Below are positions 9,017 through 17,051 of a stretch of DNA of 64,000 nt, piece after piece. The first letter of the stretch is position 1. Each line of letters begins with the position of its first letter. Position numbers and translations under genes: made by a program. Under the pieces are notes generated by a model. It was not told where the DNA came from. It ran no database searches and worked only from the letters and a program-made list of their open reading frames with translations. The stretch spans positions 59,855 through 123,854 of the forward strand of contig NZ_JAEUAN010000020.1 of NCBI RefSeq assembly GCF_019511445.1. Direction: 5' to 3'. The DNA is from Aliirhizobium wenxiniae (GTDB taxonomy: Bacteria; Pseudomonadota; Alphaproteobacteria; Rhizobiales; Rhizobiaceae).

Positions 9017-9454
9017 TTATTCGGTGACCTGACCGAGATAGGCGTCGAGACGCTCCTTCTTCATCACCAGCTTGGAGCGCAGCTTTGCCGCCTTTTCCTT
9101 GACTGCTTCGAGGTTTTCCGGCTTGCCGACCTGAACCACGCCGATCATCGCCATCATCAGATGCGGCGGGCAATAATAGAGGTAGACACCCTCCTTATCG
9201 ACGGTCACCTTGTATTCCTCATCCAGCTTGCTCTTCCAGGGTGCCGCACCTTCCGGGATGGCAAAGGACTGGACGTTGTGGCTGGAATTCTGCGGCACGA
9301 AGGTGATCGTGTCGCCGATCTCGGCCTTCACATAGGCCGGCTCAAACACCATGCTGCCGTCCGTGCCGAAATTCAGCATTTTCACCGTGTGATCGGCCGC
9401 CATCAGGGGCGAAGAGACGAGCGCGGCGGCAAGCGCCAGGGCGACGGATTTCAT
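9017..9454 (-). CDS. Pseudoazurin-type blue copper protein
   Basis: A 145-residue periplasmic cupredoxin with a signal peptide cut near residue 20 (PLMAA-DHTV). The type-1 copper ligands are all visible: His59 (NSSHNV), then Cys95, His98 and Met103 (YYCPPHLMMAM), with pseudoazurin spacing. The helical C-terminus (EKAAKLRSKLVMKKERL) also fits pseudoazurin rather than amicyanin or plastocyanin. Pseudoazurins carry single electrons, classically to nitrite reductase. Here no denitrification gene is near; instead its ATG overlaps the stop of the iron-type ABC ATPase (ATGA), so it is translated as the last gene of an iron-uptake operon. Confidence 0.88.
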   Translation of the reverse strand: MKSVALALAAALVSSPLMAADHTVKMLNFGTDGSMVFEPAYVKAEIGDTITFVPQNSSHNVQSFAIPEGAAPWKSKLDEEYKVTVDKEGVYLYYCPPHLMMAMIGVVQVGKPENLEAVKEKAAKLRSKLVMKKERLDAYLGQVTE

Positions 9455-10281
9455 GCAAGCATTCCTTCGTTTGCAGGGGAGATTTCATCTTCGGAGGAGA
9501 TTTCGTGGATATTGCCAAGCGGCTGGACGACAGGGTTGCCACGGCGGTCATGCAGCACCTCGACATGGATGCCGTAGGTCTCGTGCACGAGATCGGGGGT
9601 CATGATCTGCTTCGGCGGGCCAGAGGCCTTAAGCGTGCCATCGGCGATCACCAGAAGATTGTCGGCATACTGGCAGGCGAGATTGAGATCGTGCAGGACG
9701 ACCAGCGTCGCCCAGCCATTGGCACGGGTTTCCCGGCGCACGACATCGAGAAGGGCTACCTGATGTTTCAGGTCGAGAGCGCTCACCGGCTCGTCGAGCA
9801 GCATGACCTTCGGCTGGCGCATCAGCACCTGGGCGAACAACACCATCTGCCTTTGGCCGCCGCTCAACGAGGCGATATCGCGACCGGCGAGATGGCCGAT
9901 GCCGGCCTGGTTGAGGCGGTCCATGGCCATTTCCAGCGTTTCGTCATCGATATGCAGCGAGAGCTTTCCCAGCCGTCCGAGGACAACGACTTCGAGCACC
10001 GTCAGCGCCACGTCGGCGCCGGTATCCTGCGGCATGTAGGCGATGTGTTCACGCCAGTCGGAAAGCCGTTTGCGGCCTGTTGCGGAGATCGTCTTGTTTT
10101 CAATGCGCACGACACCCTTGTCGATCGGCAGGTCGCCGAAGATGGCGCGCAAAAGCGTCGTCTTGCCGGTGCCGTTGGGGCCGATGATGGCGTGGATCCT
10201 GCCGCCTTCGAGCCGCGTGCTGACGCCGCGAACGATGGTCTGGCCGCCGCGTTTGACGGAGAGGTTTTCGATCTCGATCAT
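9451..10281 (-). CDS. Iron-siderophore-type ABC transporter ATPase
   Basis: A 276-residue ATPase of the FecE/FepC/BtuD group that powers import of an iron chelate, or a related ligand, through the inner membrane. Walker A is GPNGTGKTT (about residue 34), the signature is LSGGQRQMV, Walker B is VMLLDEP with the D-loop SALD, and the switch His is in VVLHDLN. It lies 13 bases after the permease gene and overlaps the next gene by four bases, so the four genes 12544-9017 form one operon. A C-terminal extension of about 25 residues has no motif I recognise. Confidence 0.92.
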   Translation of the reverse strand: MIEIENLSVKRGGQTIVRGVSTRLEGGRIHAIIGPNGTGKTTLLRAIFGDLPIDKGVVRIENKTISATGRKRLSDWREHIAYMPQDTGADVALTVLEVVVLGRLGKLSLHIDDETLEMAMDRLNQAGIGHLAGRDIASLSGGQRQMVLFAQVLMRQPKVMLLDEPVSALDLKHQVALLDVVRRETRANGWATLVVLHDLNLACQYADNLLVIADGTLKASGPPKQIMTPDLVHETYGIHVEVLHDRRGNPVVQPLGNIHEISSEDEISPANEGMLA

Positions 10282-10294
10282 GTGCGTTTCCCCC

Positions 10295-11344
10295 TCATGT
10301 GCGTTTCCGGGGTGCGAAGATCAGCCAGAGCAGGAAAGGCACGCCGACAATGGCGGTGACGATGCCGACCGGAAAGAGCGCGCCCGGGATGATCGACTTC
10401 GACAGGACAGAAGCGGCCGACAGCATCAGCGCGCCTGATATGACCGACATCGGCAGGAAATAGCGCTGGTCTTCCCCCACCGTCATGCGGGCAATATGCG
10501 GGGCGACGAGGCCGATGAAGCCGATGACGCCGACGAAACTGGTGGCGGTCGCGGTCATGATTGCGACGATGACCAGCACTTTCATGCGCAGGAAACGGAC
10601 ATTGACCCCAAGGCTTGCGGCCCGCATTTCGCCCATGCGCAGGGCGGCGAGTTTCCAGGAGTCGGCCATTAGAACGATGCAGCAGACGAGCGTGACGATG
10701 GCGGTCAGCGTCAGCGTCGGCCAGGTGGCCTTGGTTAGGCTGCCGAACAGCCAGAACAGGATCTGCTGCGACAGTTCCGGCGACGAAAGGAACTGGATCA
10801 GCGACAGGAGCGACTGGAACAGGAAGAGCAACGCAATACCGCCGAGGATGATCGTTTCGGTGTTCATCCGTCGCATGGAGGCGAGCATGAACAGGAAGAA
10901 GGCGGCGAGCATGGAAAAGACGAAGGCGCCGAGCGGCACGGCGATCATGGCCGAGAGGCCAAGCCCGCCGACAGCGAGAACCAGTGCCGCGCCAAAGCCT
11001 GCGGCAGCGGCCATGCCGAGCGTATAGGGGCTGGCCATCGGGTTGTTGAGGATGGTCTGCATCTGCGCGCCGCCCGCGCCAAGGGCTGCACCGACAACAA
11101 GCGCCATCAGCGCCATGGGCAGGCGCAGCGAGCGGACGATGGAATCGGTCATCGGCGCGCGGTCGCCCAATCCGGTCAGGGAGCGTAGCACTTCTGCCGG
11201 CGACAGCATGGAGGGGCCGGTGGCGATATCGAGCACGAAGCTTGCCGCCATCAGCGCCAGGAAAAGGAGCACGGTGCGCCAGCGGCGGCGCTCGCGGGCG
11301 CGATGGGCGCCGATCGCTTCGGCATTGCTAGTCGGGATTGTCAT
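10295..11344 (-). CDS. FecCD-family ABC permease
   Basis: A 349-residue inner-membrane permease of the FecCD/BtuC family, with about ten hydrophobic helices, the early motif LRLPMALMALVVGAALGAGG, and the ATPase-contact region GFIGLVAPHIAR. Members import iron-siderophores, heme or cobalamin as homodimers. Only one permease gene is present, consistent with a homodimer. The gene follows the binding-protein gene after 81 bases and precedes the ATPase by 13. Confidence 0.93.
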   Translation of the reverse strand: MTIPTSNAEAIGAHRARERRRWRTVLLFLALMAASFVLDIATGPSMLSPAEVLRSLTGLGDRAPMTDSIVRSLRLPMALMALVVGAALGAGGAQMQTILNNPMASPYTLGMAAAAGFGAALVLAVGGLGLSAMIAVPLGAFVFSMLAAFFLFMLASMRRMNTETIILGGIALLFLFQSLLSLIQFLSSPELSQQILFWLFGSLTKATWPTLTLTAIVTLVCCIVLMADSWKLAALRMGEMRAASLGVNVRFLRMKVLVIVAIMTATATSFVGVIGFIGLVAPHIARMTVGEDQRYFLPMSVISGALMLSAASVLSKSIIPGALFPVGIVTAIVGVPFLLWLIFAPRKRT

Positions 11345-11425
11345 GTCTTTGATGTCGCCTCAGCCGGAAACGGGTGGAAGACGCCGGCCGAAGCCTCGCG
11401 CCTTCCGTCAGTCTTGGGAGACCAA

Positions 11426-12544
11426 TCAGTCCTTCACGGAGATTGCGAAGGTGCCTTCCGGCTGCACCGGCAGGTATTTTGCGTAATAGGCATGGTAGTT
11501 GGCGATCGGATCGACATCGGCGAACTGCTCCGGATAGAGCTGCTTGGCGATGTACTGGACCATGGCGAAATCGGAGAGCGTACGGGACGCGCCCTGATAG
11601 ACACCGAAGAGCTTGCCGTTCTTGACGGCCGGCAGCTGGTCCCAGCCCTGGCGGGTTTCGAATGCCTTGAGCTTGGTGCGGGCTTCGTCAGCCTTCACGC
11701 TCTGGCCCATCGGCAAAGCGGTATCGCTCTTGTTGTTTTCGCGGCCGGAAATGAAGATCGCGTCCGGTACCGAGGCCAAGACCTGTTCCGGGTTGATCGG
11801 GCCCCACCATTCGACAAACGGTGCTGCGATATTGTCTGCGCCAGCGGCGGTCGACATGGCGCCCCACATGTTCTTGCCATAGGTGAAGGAATATTCGGCC
11901 GGGCCTTTGTTGCCGAATTCGACATAGACCTTTGGCTTGGCGGCGCCGGCCTTGGCAACGCGATTGGAGACATCCTTCAGGGCGCCGGAATAGAAGTCGG
12001 CGATTTCCTTGGCGCGAGCTTCCTCACCCGTCAGGGTGCCGAGAACGAGCGTCGAGGCAACGTGGCGGTCCACCGTCTGGGCGTTGTAATCGACGACCAC
12101 GACCGGGATGCCTTCTTCCTCGATACGATCCGCATCAAGGCCGAGCGCCTTGTACTGCCAGTCGGCAAGGATGACGAGATCGGGGTTGAGGCTCAGGAGC
12201 TTTTCGACCGAGAAGGTCTGGGCTTCGACTTCGCCGACATCAGGGATGTCCTTCAGCGAGGCGCGGTGGGCGGTGTGCATGTTCCAGTTTGCCGGAACCC
12301 AGCCTTCCCAGGCTTCGCGGGAAATGCCGACGACCTGATCGTAAGCCTTTTCACCGCCAACTGCCATGTAGTCTTCAAAGTAAAAACCGACGACAACGCG
12401 CTTTGCCGGCAGATCAACCTTTACTTCGCGACCGATCACGTCGGTGATCGTCTTTTCTTCGGCAAAAGCCGTGCCCGAAAAAAGAGCAGCCGAAATTGAC
12501 ATCGCGCAAGCTGCGATGCGGACACCTAAATTGTTGGAAATCAT
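11426..12544 (-). CDS. Periplasmic iron-chelate binding protein
   Basis: A 372-residue class III periplasmic binding protein (FepB/BtuF fold) with a signal peptide cut near GTAFA-EE. Typical landmarks are ITDVIGREVKVDLPAKRVV near the N-terminus, LNPDLVILADW in the first lobe and the long linking helix region. It should deliver a chelate to the FecCD permease. The ligand cannot be read from sequence; iron-siderophore or heme is expected because a TGA-N9-TCA box covers its promoter. First gene of a four-gene operon that ends with pseudoazurin. Confidence 0.88.
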   Translation of the reverse strand: MISNNLGVRIAACAMSISAALFSGTAFAEEKTITDVIGREVKVDLPAKRVVVGFYFEDYMAVGGEKAYDQVVGISREAWEGWVPANWNMHTAHRASLKDIPDVGEVEAQTFSVEKLLSLNPDLVILADWQYKALGLDADRIEEEGIPVVVVDYNAQTVDRHVASTLVLGTLTGEEARAKEIADFYSGALKDVSNRVAKAGAAKPKVYVEFGNKGPAEYSFTYGKNMWGAMSTAAGADNIAAPFVEWWGPINPEQVLASVPDAIFISGRENNKSDTALPMGQSVKADEARTKLKAFETRQGWDQLPAVKNGKLFGVYQGASRTLSDFAMVQYIAKQLYPEQFADVDPIANYHAYYAKYLPVQPEGTFAISVKD

Positions 12545-12586
12545 GAATGTATTCCGATTTGAGTTGCCTATTCGACGTATTAAAGC

Positions 12587-12602
12587 TGAAAATAAGAGTC
12601 AA
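12587..12602 (-). promoter_or_regulatory. Iron-responsive (RirA-type) operator over the -35 box
   Basis: TGA, nine bases, TCA (12587-12601) matches the rhizobial iron-responsive operator TGA-N9-TCA bound by RirA. On the minus strand it overlaps TTGACT (12602-12597), a good -35 for the binding-protein gene, with TAATAC/TACGTC at -10 distance. Binding there would block transcription when iron is plentiful. Confidence 0.6.
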
Positions 12603-12726
12603 GTTATTGTGCGCAAAAAATAGGCCTGATGAGACAAAAATACGCAGAATCCCAGAAGGGCATGTGGCTAAGTATAAGTTCTTGTTAAGTCTAATGCCGG
12701 CCTAGGGAAAACAGATATTCGACATA

Positions 12727-12753
12727 TTGCAAATTAGATCAACCTAATATACA
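12727..12753 (+). promoter_or_regulatory. Predicted promoter of the candidate sRNA
   Basis: TTGCAA (12727-12732), 15 bases, TATACA (12748-12753), with a start expected near 12760. An inverted repeat ATTAG-N6-CTAAT (12733-12748) fills the spacer and could be an operator. Confidence 0.35.
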
Positions 12754-12759
12754 TTTAAC

Positions 12760-12895
12760 TATCGCCATTTCCCAGATCACCCGGCGATGGTCCGAAGCAT
12801 ATCTTCGGCCGGGCATACCCCTGCCCAAATCGCGTGGCATTCCCCCGATTGGCCACACGACAAAAAGCCGCCGGCACATGACCGGCGGCTTTTTT
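12760..12895 (+). ncRNA. Candidate small RNA with three hairpins and a terminator
   Basis: Within the 437-base gap between the iron operon and the next gene, a promoter-like element is followed by three consecutive stems: CCGAAG/CTTCGG, GGGCA/TGCCC with a C-rich loop, and GTGGC/GCCAC with a C-rich loop. A strong terminator then stands alone, with no coding gene feeding it on the plus strand. No long open frame fits the span. C-rich loops are typical of rhizobial trans-acting RNAs that bind ribosome-binding sites. I do not recognise the family. Confidence 0.4.
12866..12895 (+). terminator. Orphan intrinsic terminator
   Basis: Stem AGCCGCCGG with CCGGCGGCT, loop CACATGA, flanked by five A on the left and six T on the right, so it could act on both strands. 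No protein gene ends here in either direction. Confidence 0.8.
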
Positions 12896-12981
12896 GCTTT
12901 TCCTGTAGCGGTCGAAAAGCCCAATGGATTGAATGACTCACTTATGCGACAACTACGACCACTTCAAACTTTGTGTGATCG

Positions 12982-13518
12982 ATGACTACGGCTGGCTTTC
13001 AGAACCATATTCAAGATCGGCTTGATGTGCTTGTCGGCCTGCAACTCAGCATCGCTCGCGATGCACTGGACATGAAAATGTTCCACTTCGGTGAGATCTC
13101 GCCATTACCATCCGGCAAAGGTTCGGTAGGCACCTATGCCCTGCATGTTCAATGTCCTTGGAGAATCGTATCCGAGAACATGATCTTGACCGGATCATTC
13201 GATCGTTATGAGCCGGCCCGGGACGATAAAGAAGCAGATGGGGAGGACGAACGTTCACGTACGCTTCAACACGCCCGACTCTTCCATATCCTGCAAGGGT
13301 ATGACGAAGCCACACGAAGCATTGTAAATTCGACCAATGGCCTTGTCGTCAGATCCATCAAGGTTGATGGATTTGGTGGAATGGATCTATCGCTGTCCGG
13401 CGGATACAGTCTTCAGCTCTTTCCAAGTGGTGCCAGTAGTGAGCATTGGCGTTTCTTCAGGACGGGAGGCGGGCCACATCTCGTCGTCGAAGCCGGGCGC
13501 GCGGAAGAGGTCGATTAG
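12982..13518 (+). CDS. Uncharacterised protein (178 aa)
   Basis: A cytosolic-looking protein of 178 residues without signal peptide or membrane segment. Visible landmarks are LSIARDALDMKMFHFG (about residues 22-37), VGTYALHVQCPWRI (49-62), a charged middle (about 75-95) and GGYSLQLFPSGASSEHWRFF (about 140-159). The last two blocks recall small beta-rich proteins of unknown function often met near polymorphic toxins, but I cannot name the family. Lower GC and codon choice than its neighbours suggest it was acquired. It starts 87 bases after the orphan terminator and is convergent with the next gene. Confidence 0.65.
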   Translation: MTTAGFQNHIQDRLDVLVGLQLSIARDALDMKMFHFGEISPLPSGKGSVGTYALHVQCPWRIVSENMILTGSFDRYEPARDDKEADGEDERSRTLQHARLFHILQGYDEATRSIVNSTNGLVVRSIKVDGFGGMDLSLSGGYSLQLFPSGASSEHWRFFRTGGGPHLVVEAGRAEEVD

Positions 13519-13544
13519 AGGCCGCCTAAATTGCGGGCGGCCTC
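13518..13544. terminator. Hairpin between convergent genes
   Basis: A 9-bp stem GAGGCCGCC with GGCGGCCTC overlaps the stop of the plus-strand gene. No good U-tract follows on either strand, so its strength as a terminator is doubtful. Confidence 0.45.
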
Positions 13545-13555
13545 TCATAAAAAGG

Positions 13556-13945
13556 TCAGACGAACTGCGACAGGCCCGGCACGGAGGCGATGACCGTATC
13601 GACCACTTCGTCGCCGGCATGTTCGCGGGCGACCGCCATGGTTTCCTTGGCGAGCGCGGTGATCTCACCCATGCCGAGCCCCTGCGCCATCAGCTGCTGG
13701 CCCAGCGCCATGACGCCGCCGCCGAAGCTGGCCATCAGGCCGCCGAGCAGACCGCCGCCGCCTGAACCTTCACCGTTGAACTGGGCGACCAGCTCCGGCG
13801 CGCCGGGGATTGCCTCGATCATCCGCGCGACAGCTCCGTCATCGGCCTCGCGCTGCAGGAAGCCGAGCATCATGCCGATCGCCTTTTCAGCCACATCCGG
13901 CGTGATGCCGACGCTATCTGCGACGCGGGAAACCAGTTCGTTCAT
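13556..13945 (-). CDS. DUF2267-like small protein
   Basis: A 129-residue protein: two helical stretches flank a Gly-rich central hinge (about residues 58-77, GEGSGGGGLLGGLMASFGGG). The N-terminal part (VGITPDVAEKAIGMMLGFLQ) and the C-terminal ending VIASVPGLSQFV match a rhizobial family usually annotated as DUF2267. Its function is unknown. AGGAG precedes the ATG. A perfect 14-bp palindrome lies 21 bases upstream of the start codon and may be the operator of this single-gene unit. Confidence 0.65.
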   Translation of the reverse strand: MNELVSRVADSVGITPDVAEKAIGMMLGFLQREADDGAVARMIEAIPGAPELVAQFNGEGSGGGGLLGGLMASFGGGVMALGQQLMAQGLGMGEITALAKETMAVAREHAGDEVVDTVIASVPGLSQFV

Positions 13946-13965
13946 CAGGACATCTCCTCAAATTC

Positions 13966-13979
13966 TGACGTTAACGTCA
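13966..13979 (-). promoter_or_regulatory. Perfect palindrome upstream of the DUF2267 gene
   Basis: TGACGTTAACGTCA is a 14-bp perfect palindrome ending 21 bases before the ATG. Its inner TTGACG could double as a -35 on the minus strand. The binding protein is unknown. Confidence 0.45.
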
Positions 13980-14075
13980 AAGTAATACACACTTGTCCAG
14001 CACAAGGCCAGCGTTTGAGACAGTGTTATTCACGGGCGGGCGAGCACAAGGCAAGCCGATAATCGTGATTGCCGC

Positions 14076-15068
14076 TCAATCGCTCGGCTTGCCCACCGTA
14101 TCGGCCATATAGGCTCCACGCTCTCCCATCGGGCGCGGTCTTCCCGTCGTCGAATCGCGCGCCGTCTGATGTTCCAGTTCGGCGTTTATCTCGGCGCCGA
14201 CGATGACGATGATGGCGGAGATCCATGTCCAGACCATGAAGCCGATCAATGCCCCGAGCGTGCCGTAGGTGGCATTGTAGTTGGCAATATTGGAGAGATA
14301 GAAGGAGACGCCCAGCGAGGCGGCGAACCAGAGAAGCGTCGAGAAGACCGCGCCCCAGGTGAGCCAGCGGACCTTTGCCGGCTCGCGGCTGGGGCCGAAA
14401 CGATAGAGCGCCATGATGCCGATGCCGACAAAGACCATCATGACCGGCCAGCGGGCGAAACGGATGATCATTTCCGCCCAGCGATCCAGCCAGAGATAAT
14501 TGAGCACGGCCGGCACGATACCCATTGCAAACAGGATGACGATGGCAATGACGAAGGCGCCAAGCGTGAAGGCGAGCGAGGCGAGGTTGAGACCTAAAAT
14601 GCTGCGTTTCTCCTCTTCCCGGTAGGCGACATTCATCGCTTCGAACAGGGCCTTGATGCCGTTGTTGGCGCTCCACAGGGCCAGCGCCAGACCGCCAACC
14701 AGACCTGCCGACAGGGTGGCGCCGCGCTCGGCCGACAGCGCTCTCACCTGATCGAGGAAAATGTTGAGCGCATCCACCGGCATGATGGAGCCGAGCGAAG
14801 CGATGCGATCCGCGATCGCCGCCGGATCTGCCAGCAGGCCGTAAAGCGAGACGAGAACGCTGGCGGCGGGAAACAGGGCGAGCAGAAGATAATAGGTGAC
14901 GCCTGCCGCAATCAGTGAAACCCGATCCTCGGTTACGGCGGCAAAGACGCGCCAAAAGACATCCTTCAAGCCGCGGGTCGGAATTTCGGCCGGCGTGTCG
15001 GCATGCCTGCCGCGATCTTTCCCAGGTCGATCAACCCCATTTTCCGGCACCGCGCCATTGATCGTCAT
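14076..15068 (-). CDS. YihY/BrkB-family inner-membrane protein
   Basis: A 330-residue integral membrane protein of the YihY/UPF0761 (formerly RNase BN/BrkB) family. Six hydrophobic segments are visible after a 30-residue charged N-terminus; family landmarks are LIAAGVTYYLLLALFPAAS (about residues 52-70), LWSANNGIKALFEAMN and YGTLGALIGFMVWTW near the C-terminus. The earlier claim that this family is ribonuclease BN was withdrawn, so the role remains open; transport or envelope function is presumed. Single gene, divergent from the HerA-like ATPase 117 bases away. Confidence 0.88.
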   Translation of the reverse strand: MTINGAVPENGVDRPGKDRGRHADTPAEIPTRGLKDVFWRVFAAVTEDRVSLIAAGVTYYLLLALFPAASVLVSLYGLLADPAAIADRIASLGSIMPVDALNIFLDQVRALSAERGATLSAGLVGGLALALWSANNGIKALFEAMNVAYREEEKRSILGLNLASLAFTLGAFVIAIVILFAMGIVPAVLNYLWLDRWAEMIIRFARWPVMMVFVGIGIMALYRFGPSREPAKVRWLTWGAVFSTLLWFAASLGVSFYLSNIANYNATYGTLGALIGFMVWTWISAIIVIVGAEINAELEHQTARDSTTGRPRPMGERGAYMADTVGKPSD

Positions 15069-15185
15069 CTGGCCCTCGCTTTCCTATGCTCTCATCCGGC
15101 CAAGACCTCGGGAAACCGTTGCCGCCCGGAAAAGCCCGTCTTATAAGTATTTGAGAACAAACGCCGCGAGGGAGCGCATAGTTGC

Positions 15186-16766
15186 ATGACGGACGAGACG
15201 GGTAAGCTCTTCATCGGCGGCAGCCGCAAGCCGGACGACACGCTGAACAAGGCCGAATATCTGGACCTGAAATTCGGCAACCGCCACGGCCTGGTGACCG
15301 GGGCGACGGGCACCGGCAAGACGGTGACGCTGCAGGTTCTGGCGGAAGGTTTTTCCAAGGCAGGCGTTCCGGTTTTCGCCGCCGACATCAAGGGCGACCT
15401 TTCGGGCGTCGCGGCCAAGGGAGAATCCAAGGACTTCCTGTTGAAGCGCGCCGAGCAGATCGGCTTTCAGGATTACGATTTCGAACAGTTTCCGGTGATT
15501 TTTTGGGACATCTATGGCGAAAAGGGCCATCGGGTGCGCACCACGATCGCCGAGATGGGACCGCTTCTGCTCGCCCGGCTGATGAACGCGTCGGAACCGC
15601 AGGAAGGCGTGCTCAACATCGCCTTCAAGCTGGCCGACAAGGGCGGCCTGCCGCTCCTCGACCTGAAGGACCTTACCTCGCTGCTCAACTACATGGCGGA
15701 GAATGCGACCGAGCTTTCCAAGGAATTCGGACTGATCTCCAAGGCCTCGGTCGGCTCGATCCAACGCGCACTTCTGGTGCTGGAACAGCAGGGTGCGGAA
15801 CATTTCTTCGGCGAACCGGCACTGAAGATCACCGACATCATGCGGGTGAACCCTAATAACGGTTATGGCCAGATTTCCATTCTGGCGGCCGATAAGCTGA
15901 TGATGAACCCGCGGCTTTACGCGACCTTCCTTCTGTGGCTGCTCTCGGAACTGTTCGAGGAACTGCCGGAAGTGGGCGATCCGGACAAGCCGAAACTGGT
16001 GTTCTTCTTCGACGAGGCGCATCTGCTGTTCGATGAAGCCCCGAAGATTTTGATCGACCGGGTGGAGCAGGTGGTGCGCCTGATTCGCTCCAAGGGCGTC
16101 GGCGTCTATTTCGTTACCCAGAACCCGCTCGACGTGCCGGAAACGGTGCTGGCGCAGCTCGGCAACCGGGTGCAGCATGCGCTGCGCGCCTATACGCCGC
16201 GCGAGCAGAAGGCGGTGAAGACGGCGGCCGATACATTCCGCCCCAATCCGGATTTCGACTGCGCTACCGCAATCACCCAACTCGGCACCGGCGAAGCGCT
16301 GGTTTCGACGCTGGAAGCAAAGGGCGCACCGTCGATGGTGGAACGCACCCTGATCCGCCCACCCTCCGCCCGGATCGGGCCGCTCACCGATGCCGAGCGG
16401 CAGGGGATCATGGACCGCAGCCCGGTCCTCGGCGTCTATGACGAGGATATCGATCGCGAAAGCGCCTTCGAGATCCTCGCGTCCCGCGCCAAGCAGGCCG
16501 CCGATGCGGCAGCCGCCAGAAACGCGCAGGACGAACTCGACCCTGCACCTCCAGCCGGTTCCGGCGAGACAACCGGCTGGACCCTGCCGGGCTTCGGCGG
16601 CGGCAATGACGATCAGGATCAGCAGCGTGGTCGCAAGACGGTCGGCCGGTCGGGCTACCAGCGCGAGACGATCGTTGAAGCGGCAATGAAGAGCGTGACG
16701 CGGACAGTCGCAACCCAGCTTGGCCGGGCGCTGGTGCGCGGGATCCTGGGGAGCTTGAAGCGGTAG
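15186..16766 (+). CDS. HerA-like ATPase, DUF853 (YjgR family)
   Basis: A 526-residue ATPase of the DUF853/YjgR group, related to the archaeal HerA/FtsK helicase-pump fold. Walker A is GATGTGKTVT (about residues 38-47) and Walker B is LVFFFDEAHLL (about 275-285), followed by a sensor-like VTQNPLDVPETVLAQLGNRV. The C-terminal 80 residues are low-complexity, Ala- and Gln/Asp-rich, then basic. E. coli yjgR is uncharacterised; DNA translocation is plausible but unproven. A dense pair of intergenic repeats follows the stop codon. Confidence 0.88.
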   Translation: MTDETGKLFIGGSRKPDDTLNKAEYLDLKFGNRHGLVTGATGTGKTVTLQVLAEGFSKAGVPVFAADIKGDLSGVAAKGESKDFLLKRAEQIGFQDYDFEQFPVIFWDIYGEKGHRVRTTIAEMGPLLLARLMNASEPQEGVLNIAFKLADKGGLPLLDLKDLTSLLNYMAENATELSKEFGLISKASVGSIQRALLVLEQQGAEHFFGEPALKITDIMRVNPNNGYGQISILAADKLMMNPRLYATFLLWLLSELFEELPEVGDPDKPKLVFFFDEAHLLFDEAPKILIDRVEQVVRLIRSKGVGVYFVTQNPLDVPETVLAQLGNRVQHALRAYTPREQKAVKTAADTFRPNPDFDCATAITQLGTGEALVSTLEAKGAPSMVERTLIRPPSARIGPLTDAERQGIMDRSPVLGVYDEDIDRESAFEILASRAKQAADAAAARNAQDELDPAPPAGSGETTGWTLPGFGGGNDDQDQQRGRKTVGRSGYQRETIVEAAMKSVTRTVATQLGRALVRGILGSLKR

Positions 16767-16781
16767 GACGACCGCGCTCAC

Positions 16782-16879
16782 TAAAGCGCGTCGCGATCTT
16801 TCAGATTCGCTTGCCGCGCTTTAGTTCTTTGTTTTTGCGCATGTCTCCCGAAACCGATGACCACTTTCGGGAGACATGC
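16782..16879. repeat. Double-palindrome rhizobial intergenic repeat
   Basis: Two nested palindromes: TAAAGCGCG with CGCGCTTTA (16782-16823) and a 15-bp perfect stem GCATGTCTCCCGAAA with TTTCGGGAGACATGC (16839-16879). I recognise this kind of roughly 100-base element from intergenic DNA of many Rhizobiales. It may also end transcripts of the upstream ATPase gene. Confidence 0.7.
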
Positions 16880-16910
16880 TGTAAAACGTCAGACATGATG
16901 CGCAGGGCAA

Positions 16911-17041
16911 ATCCCGCTCTGGCCTGCCGGCCATCTCCCCCCCCCCCCCGGCTAGGGGGGAGAAAATTCGCGGCAAACTCCTGCCGTGCTTTGGTTTCAA
17001 CGCCTTGGCCAGGTTAAGCCCTCCCCCTTGTGGGGAGGGGT
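16911..17041. repeat. Composite repeat with an expanded C tract
   Basis: The left block is TCTGGCCTGCCGGCCATCTC, then a run of 13 C (16937-16949), then GGCTAGGGGGGAGAA. The right block (17016-17041) is GTTAAGCCCTCCCCCTTGTG plus GGGAGGG. The same two-block composite stands at 34.0 kb, where the hairpin loop is ACAA instead of the C run. With the repeat before it, it fills the 285-base gap. Confidence 0.7.
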
Positions 17042-17051
17042 CTTTGGTTAT

